Of a DNA stretch of 64,000 nt, positions 59,976 to 64,000 are shown in pieces. The notes beneath the pieces are model-generated. The model was not told the DNA's origin. It saw only the letters and a list, made by a program, of their open reading frames with translations, and did not search any database. Each line of letters starts with the position of its first letter. The first letter of the stretch is position 1. Origin of the DNA: Stomorhina lunata (Eukaryota; Arthropoda; Insecta; Diptera; Rhiniidae); NCBI GenBank assembly GCA_933228675.1, contig OW121742.1, forward strand, positions 123,853,983 through 123,917,982. Reading direction: 5' to 3'. The position numbers and the translations under genes were made by a program.

Positions 59976-61520
59976 ACTATAACCTATAAGTGAACTTATT
60001 TAAGTTTAATTTTACTAATAAATTTTTAACCTGTCCCTGGTTAAAATATCACCCAACATTAAGTAGCTTTTAAATTTTGGTATCAATATGTTTCCAAAGT
60101 TTTTTTAGAAATAACAAACCAAAACATTTACTTGCTATTGTTTTATATTTTTTAGTATATAAGTCTGTGAAATTATATAACTTTCTTTTATTTATAACAT
60201 GATAAATTTCTTCTTGTTGCATTTTAAATCCCCTAGAGCTTTAGTGTAATTAAATTCAAGTCCCTTTTCTTAAGTACTCTTAACACTGCTGCTTCAAATA
60301 CTTACTTACTCTTGTGCTGCGCTGTTGCACACTCATCAATTTTCCAATCAAATTAAACTCTTCCTGCCCTTTAACAAGCCCAACACACTTTTAAGTTTTA
60401 GTGACTATAGAAAAATAAACGCCCTACTCTCCTGCCTTTTCTAAAGCAACAACGCCCACAAATTTTGAAAACATTTGAAGAAAAAAGCTTTTTCTATAAC
60501 GAGAGTTCGAGATACTTTTTGTGATTTCATAGAGTGTTTTATGTGAAAAGGTCTCAGGAAAACAGGCAATATCTTAAGTGTATAAACAACAAGGACATCC
60601 ATATGTAGAAATGTATGTGAGCTTTACATCTGTGGTAATGTCTTGTTGCATTTGTGAAAAGCTTATTGTCCTTTTTTTCTTTCTTACGTAAGTAAAATTA
60701 TAAGAAGTGAACTCTGCTAGTGCATGTGGCTTTTCTGTTTGTATGTTTGTTTAGAACAGAGACCATTTACTTAAGTAAACCTTTAAAAAAGCAACAGGAG
60801 GGTTTCAAAACTAAAAAAAAAGTTTTGGCCTTTATAAGGACTCGTAAGAGTCTCCCAAGACCAAGGAGTGTTGCTGTTGTTTGTGCAATAAGGCATACAA
60901 GCCATTTAGAGTTTACTTAATACATATTTTCTCTAAAATAAATATATTTTAAGCAAATACTTACAACTATCATATAAACATATACATATATACATAATAC
61001 CACCAATACTCTTGCACACATACCAAAAGCTTTAAAGGTTATTTTCAAGTGGTATGTTTAAGACTTGCCCTCATATCCTTTTTTCTAGAGTATTGTTATT
61101 TGTTTCTTGGCTTAGAAAACTGAACTTTGTCAAATCATTTTGGCTTTTATGGCCAAATGCATAGGAAGAAGAAATTTTTTATTGTTTGAAAATTTCTCCA
61201 AAGATTTTTGAACATGAACAACGACCACTAGATTTCAAACAATCATTTCTGAAAACAACATCTTTGGAAAGGATTCTTTTAGGTTTTAAGTTTGAATGAT
61301 GATGTTCTGTTTTGTGGGCCAGAGCTGAATAGATTGTTTGTAAGACTCCATAAAACCTCTTAAGTTGAATGCTATGAACAGTTTAAGTGCTGGGTAAAGA
61401 AGTCAGTCTTTACTCATTATTTGTCTGGTTTAGTTTTACATGGGCTTGGTTTTGTTTTTTAGACATAAAAAGAAATATAACTAAAAATTGTTTCCTGCAT
61501 GAAGAATTAAAAATAAACAA
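59976..61520. other. Non-coding stretch; one isolated GGATATATG relic
   Basis: No gene supported. A 66-codon frame at 60,720-60,920 has a less biased end (RTRKSLPRPRSVAVVCAIRH) over a GC-richer patch but no splice or start support. A reverse ctcatatccttttttctaga at about 61,069-61,088 resembles the GGATATATG marker but lacks the downstream body, so it may be a solo relic or chance. Confidence 0.4.
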
Positions 61521-61524
61521 AAAG

Positions 61525-63070
61525 CTCATGAAAGCTTAAGCACAATTTGTAAAAAAAAATAAAAAAAAACCTTTAAGGAAAGCTTTTTCAGAAGCTATTT
61601 ATAAGTCTTTTAGAAAGCTTTCAAAAAATCTTGATTTAAAAACTTTATCAAAATTTTGAATAATCTTTAGTTAAATCTTCAATAGAAGGTTTATGAGTTA
61701 ATTAATTTTAAAGCTTTTTAGAAGGCTTTTTAAAAATCATTAGAAAGCTTTCGAAAATATTATTTCAGAAACATTTTTACTATATTTTATTAAAAATCGC
61801 TAAAAAGAAAACTTATTATCAAAAGCTTTTATTGATAGCTTTCATTTAAGAAATATTAAAAAAAAAAAGCTCTAGAAAAAAACCTTATTACAATTATTTC
61901 CAATTTATTTTAAGTCTATTATAATAATATAATACTTTCGAAAGCTTTCTTATAATATTTTTTTGGAAATCTTTCTATAAAGTTTTAAAATAAAACTTAT
62001 AAATCTTTTAAAAAGCTTTCAAAAAATTATTATTTGAACACTTTTATCAACTTTTTTGAAAGCTTTTTAAAATCATTATTAGAAAGCTTTCGAAAGTATT
62101 ATTTCAAAAATATTTTTGCTATATTTTATATTATATATTTACATTATATATTTTAATATCGCAAAAAAAAACTTTTCGTCAAAAGCTTTTTTTTTTAACA
62201 AAAAGAAATACTAGAGAAGCTTTACTAGGAAGCTTAATTACAATTATTTTCGATTTATTTCAAGTCCATTTCTAAAATAATACTTTCGAAAGCTTTCTAG
62301 TTATGATTTTTAGAAAGCTTTCTAAAATGTTTTAAAATTAAACTTCTTAAAAAGTTTCTTTTAAAGGTTTTCCAAAAATGTTTATAAATATTTCTAATGA
62401 TGATTTTTTGAAAGCTTTCAAGAAATTTGTCAAATGCTTTACAAAATCCTTTAATAAAAAGTTGAACGAAAGCTTAATTAGGTATTTTCTCAAATGTTTC
62501 TTTCTCAAAGCAAACTTTTTTAATCTTAAGAAATTAAGAAATTTTTTAATACTTTTTTCAAAAACCTTTAACTAATAAAAAGCTTTTTTAAGGCATTTTT
62601 TAGAAAGCTTTACTAAATGCCTCATTTTTAAGGTTTTAAATAAAAAGTAAATAAAAACTCTTTGCTCAAATCTTCATATAAAGCTTCGTTTTGTGCCCAA
62701 TACTAAAGCTTTTTTTTTATAAAACCCATATAAATTTTATTTAGAAAGCTAATAGAAAGCTGCATTTAAAAGCTTTTCCAAGAACTTTAATCAAAAGCTC
62801 ATTGAAAATTGATAATTTAAAAGTCATTTAAAACTTAATCAGAAAGCTTTAGTAGACAGATATAATTTTTCTAACATCTTCTTGAAAACATCTTTCAAAG
62901 CGAAGGCCATGATCAAGTAAATAACTTCTACAAAAAGCTTTGAAAAAATGGGTTTGAAAAGCTCGATTTAGAAAACATGTCAAAAGCAATAGAAAATTTG
63001 TTTATCTAGCAAAATGTTCAATGAAACTTTTTCTTTAGTTTAAAAAAAAACAAAATTTAAAAAAAGCTTT
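61525..63070. repeat. AAGCTT-rich domain 3
   Basis: The densest of the three domains. The longer palindrome gaaagctttc or tcgaaagctttc recurs (61,752, 61,940, 62,090, 62,286, 62,410), with related text such as aataatactttcgaaagctt around 61,924 and 62,276. A loose period near 340-350 bp is visible between 61,735-61,790 and 62,085-62,130. A 65-codon frame at 62,378-62,575 is chance. Confidence 0.75.
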
Positions 63071-63700
63071 ATTTATCTTTATGAATATGTTATGGAAACA
63101 GTGTCCTTCTCTAGTCCTGTTGCCTTTGTGACTTCGTATTTTGTTGCTTTTTGGAATATTTTGCTGTTGTAGTCTATTTTGTAGTGACTTCTGTTGTTGT
63201 TTGCTTTAAATGTAGTCTACAGGTATATGTTATATTTGTCCGGTTTGTCTATCCGCAATGTGTTTATACTGAGGGCCTGCATAAAATATTATGTTGCCTG
63301 TTGCACACAAAAAACATTGTAAATGTCATCATTATTGTAAATGAAAGCAAAAATTTGTTTTATGGTTATGAGAGAAAAACTCTGCTGATATTTGGGAGGT
63401 TAAAGGAAGTTTAAGGAAAATTTAGCAAGAATATAAAGGTTACAAATTTAAATATTTCAAATTAAACTATATTTGAAGTTTAAAGCTATAAATACTAGGA
63501 AATTAAAAGGAATTATATTGATATCCTAAAAGTATGATGTGGATTTTGGCAGTAAATTATATAAGATATGTAATAATTTGTTGCATATTTTGAGGCTTTT
63601 AATTTTTGAAAGAGCTCATAATGTATTAGTTACCCTAATTGTGTCTTATAAATGAATACATTTTAAATGCTCAAAATTATTTTAAATTACTCTAAAAGTA
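63071..63700. other. Non-coding stretch, no gene supported
   Basis: A Val/Phe-rich 87-codon frame (63,151-63,414, plus) starts at an ATG but comes from TTGTTG/TGTTGTAG tracts, with no recognisable domain. A near copy of the 13-mer, tcctaaaagtatga, is at about 63,522. Confidence 0.4.
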
Positions 63701-63709
63701 TACCGAGAA

Positions 63710-64000
63710 TTTAAATTTTTCTATAAAATATAATTTTTATCGAACAATTTTCCAAAGAAAAATATTTTTATTAGAAATTTTTCTATAAAAAAATTTGAAT
63801 TGGAAATATCAAAAAAATATAAAAATCTAAGATTGTTTAATATTAGAATTTATTTCTGTTTTGAAAAATATTCCGAATATTTGCAAAAATATTCCCAATG
63901 TTTACAAAAATAAAAGTGTCGTGGCAACAATGTTCGAGATTATAATTCTTTGTTCTCTATAGTAATTTTTTTTATCAAAAATTTTTTTATAGAAAATTTT
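63710..64000. repeat. A/T array related to the 2.45-kb array, cut by window end
   Basis: Several copies of aatttttctataaaa and tatcgaa-like or tatcaaaa words reproduce the style of the 2,451-3,110 array, in degenerate form. The array appears to continue past the window end. Confidence 0.5.

Overview
The window looks like AT-rich non-coding DNA from a fly, most likely a calyptrate fly such as a blow fly or house-fly relative. This rests on the long AT-rich non-coding character, CAACAG/ACAACA and GACAGACAG microsatellites, TCAGTY initiator-like sequence and fly-style translation-start context; no species-specific gene was recognised. No ORF exceeds 137 codons and the long ones are low-complexity. 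I see no rRNA gene, intact tRNA gene, transposase or reverse transcriptase.

The most gene-like reading is the 5' end and first long intron of a plus-strand gene. A cluster of TCAGTT/TCAGTC words (11,401-11,418) is followed about 125 bases later by a fly-like start context, ten codons (MHLNILPAAT, 11,542-11,571) and a GTAAGT donor in phase 0. Twelve kilobases downstream, at 23,552/23,553, a pyrimidine-rich acceptor abuts a perfect donor (CAG|GTAAGT). This is the form of a Drosophila-type recursive-splicing ratchet point. A 45-base open cryptic exon follows (VSFPHSKEANSPIKV, phase 0) and ends at a second GTAAGT. Removing the first 12 kb would recreate ACT|GTAAGTTTC, the same junction as at exon 1. 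The host gene is not identified and everything downstream would be intron.

The rest is dominated by old, diverged repeats laid out in domains. 1-363: a 12-bp minisatellite. 2.45-4.17 kb: degenerate A/T arrays with a TTTTCTATAAAA-type core. 6.92-7.52 and 9.06-9.97 kb: two arrays with the same 31-bp period and the same palindromic half but different other halves. 12.27-12.50 kb: a foldback element. 12.7-15.05 kb: a ~275-330 bp tandem family. From 15.3 to 54.8 kb (plus one copy at 61 kb): about 45 diverged copies of a ~230-300 bp unit starting AAAAAGGATATATGNCAAACTTT, in blocks whose orientation alternates (+, -, +, -, +, -). 51.62-52.05 kb: an 18-bp array containing TGAGTCA. 52.31-52.57 kb: a 258-bp MITE-like element with 38-bp terminal inverted repeats. 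56.0-57.6, 59.15-59.98 and 61.5-63.07 kb: three domains very rich in AAGCTT. A 13-base word, CCTAAAAGTATGC, occurs seven times exactly and many more times with one or two changes, clustered at 42.2-43.75, 34.9-36.7 and 51.2-52.3 kb.

All counts and coordinates were read by eye, so repeat boundaries are approximate. Family names and functions are not claimed where they cannot be recognised.
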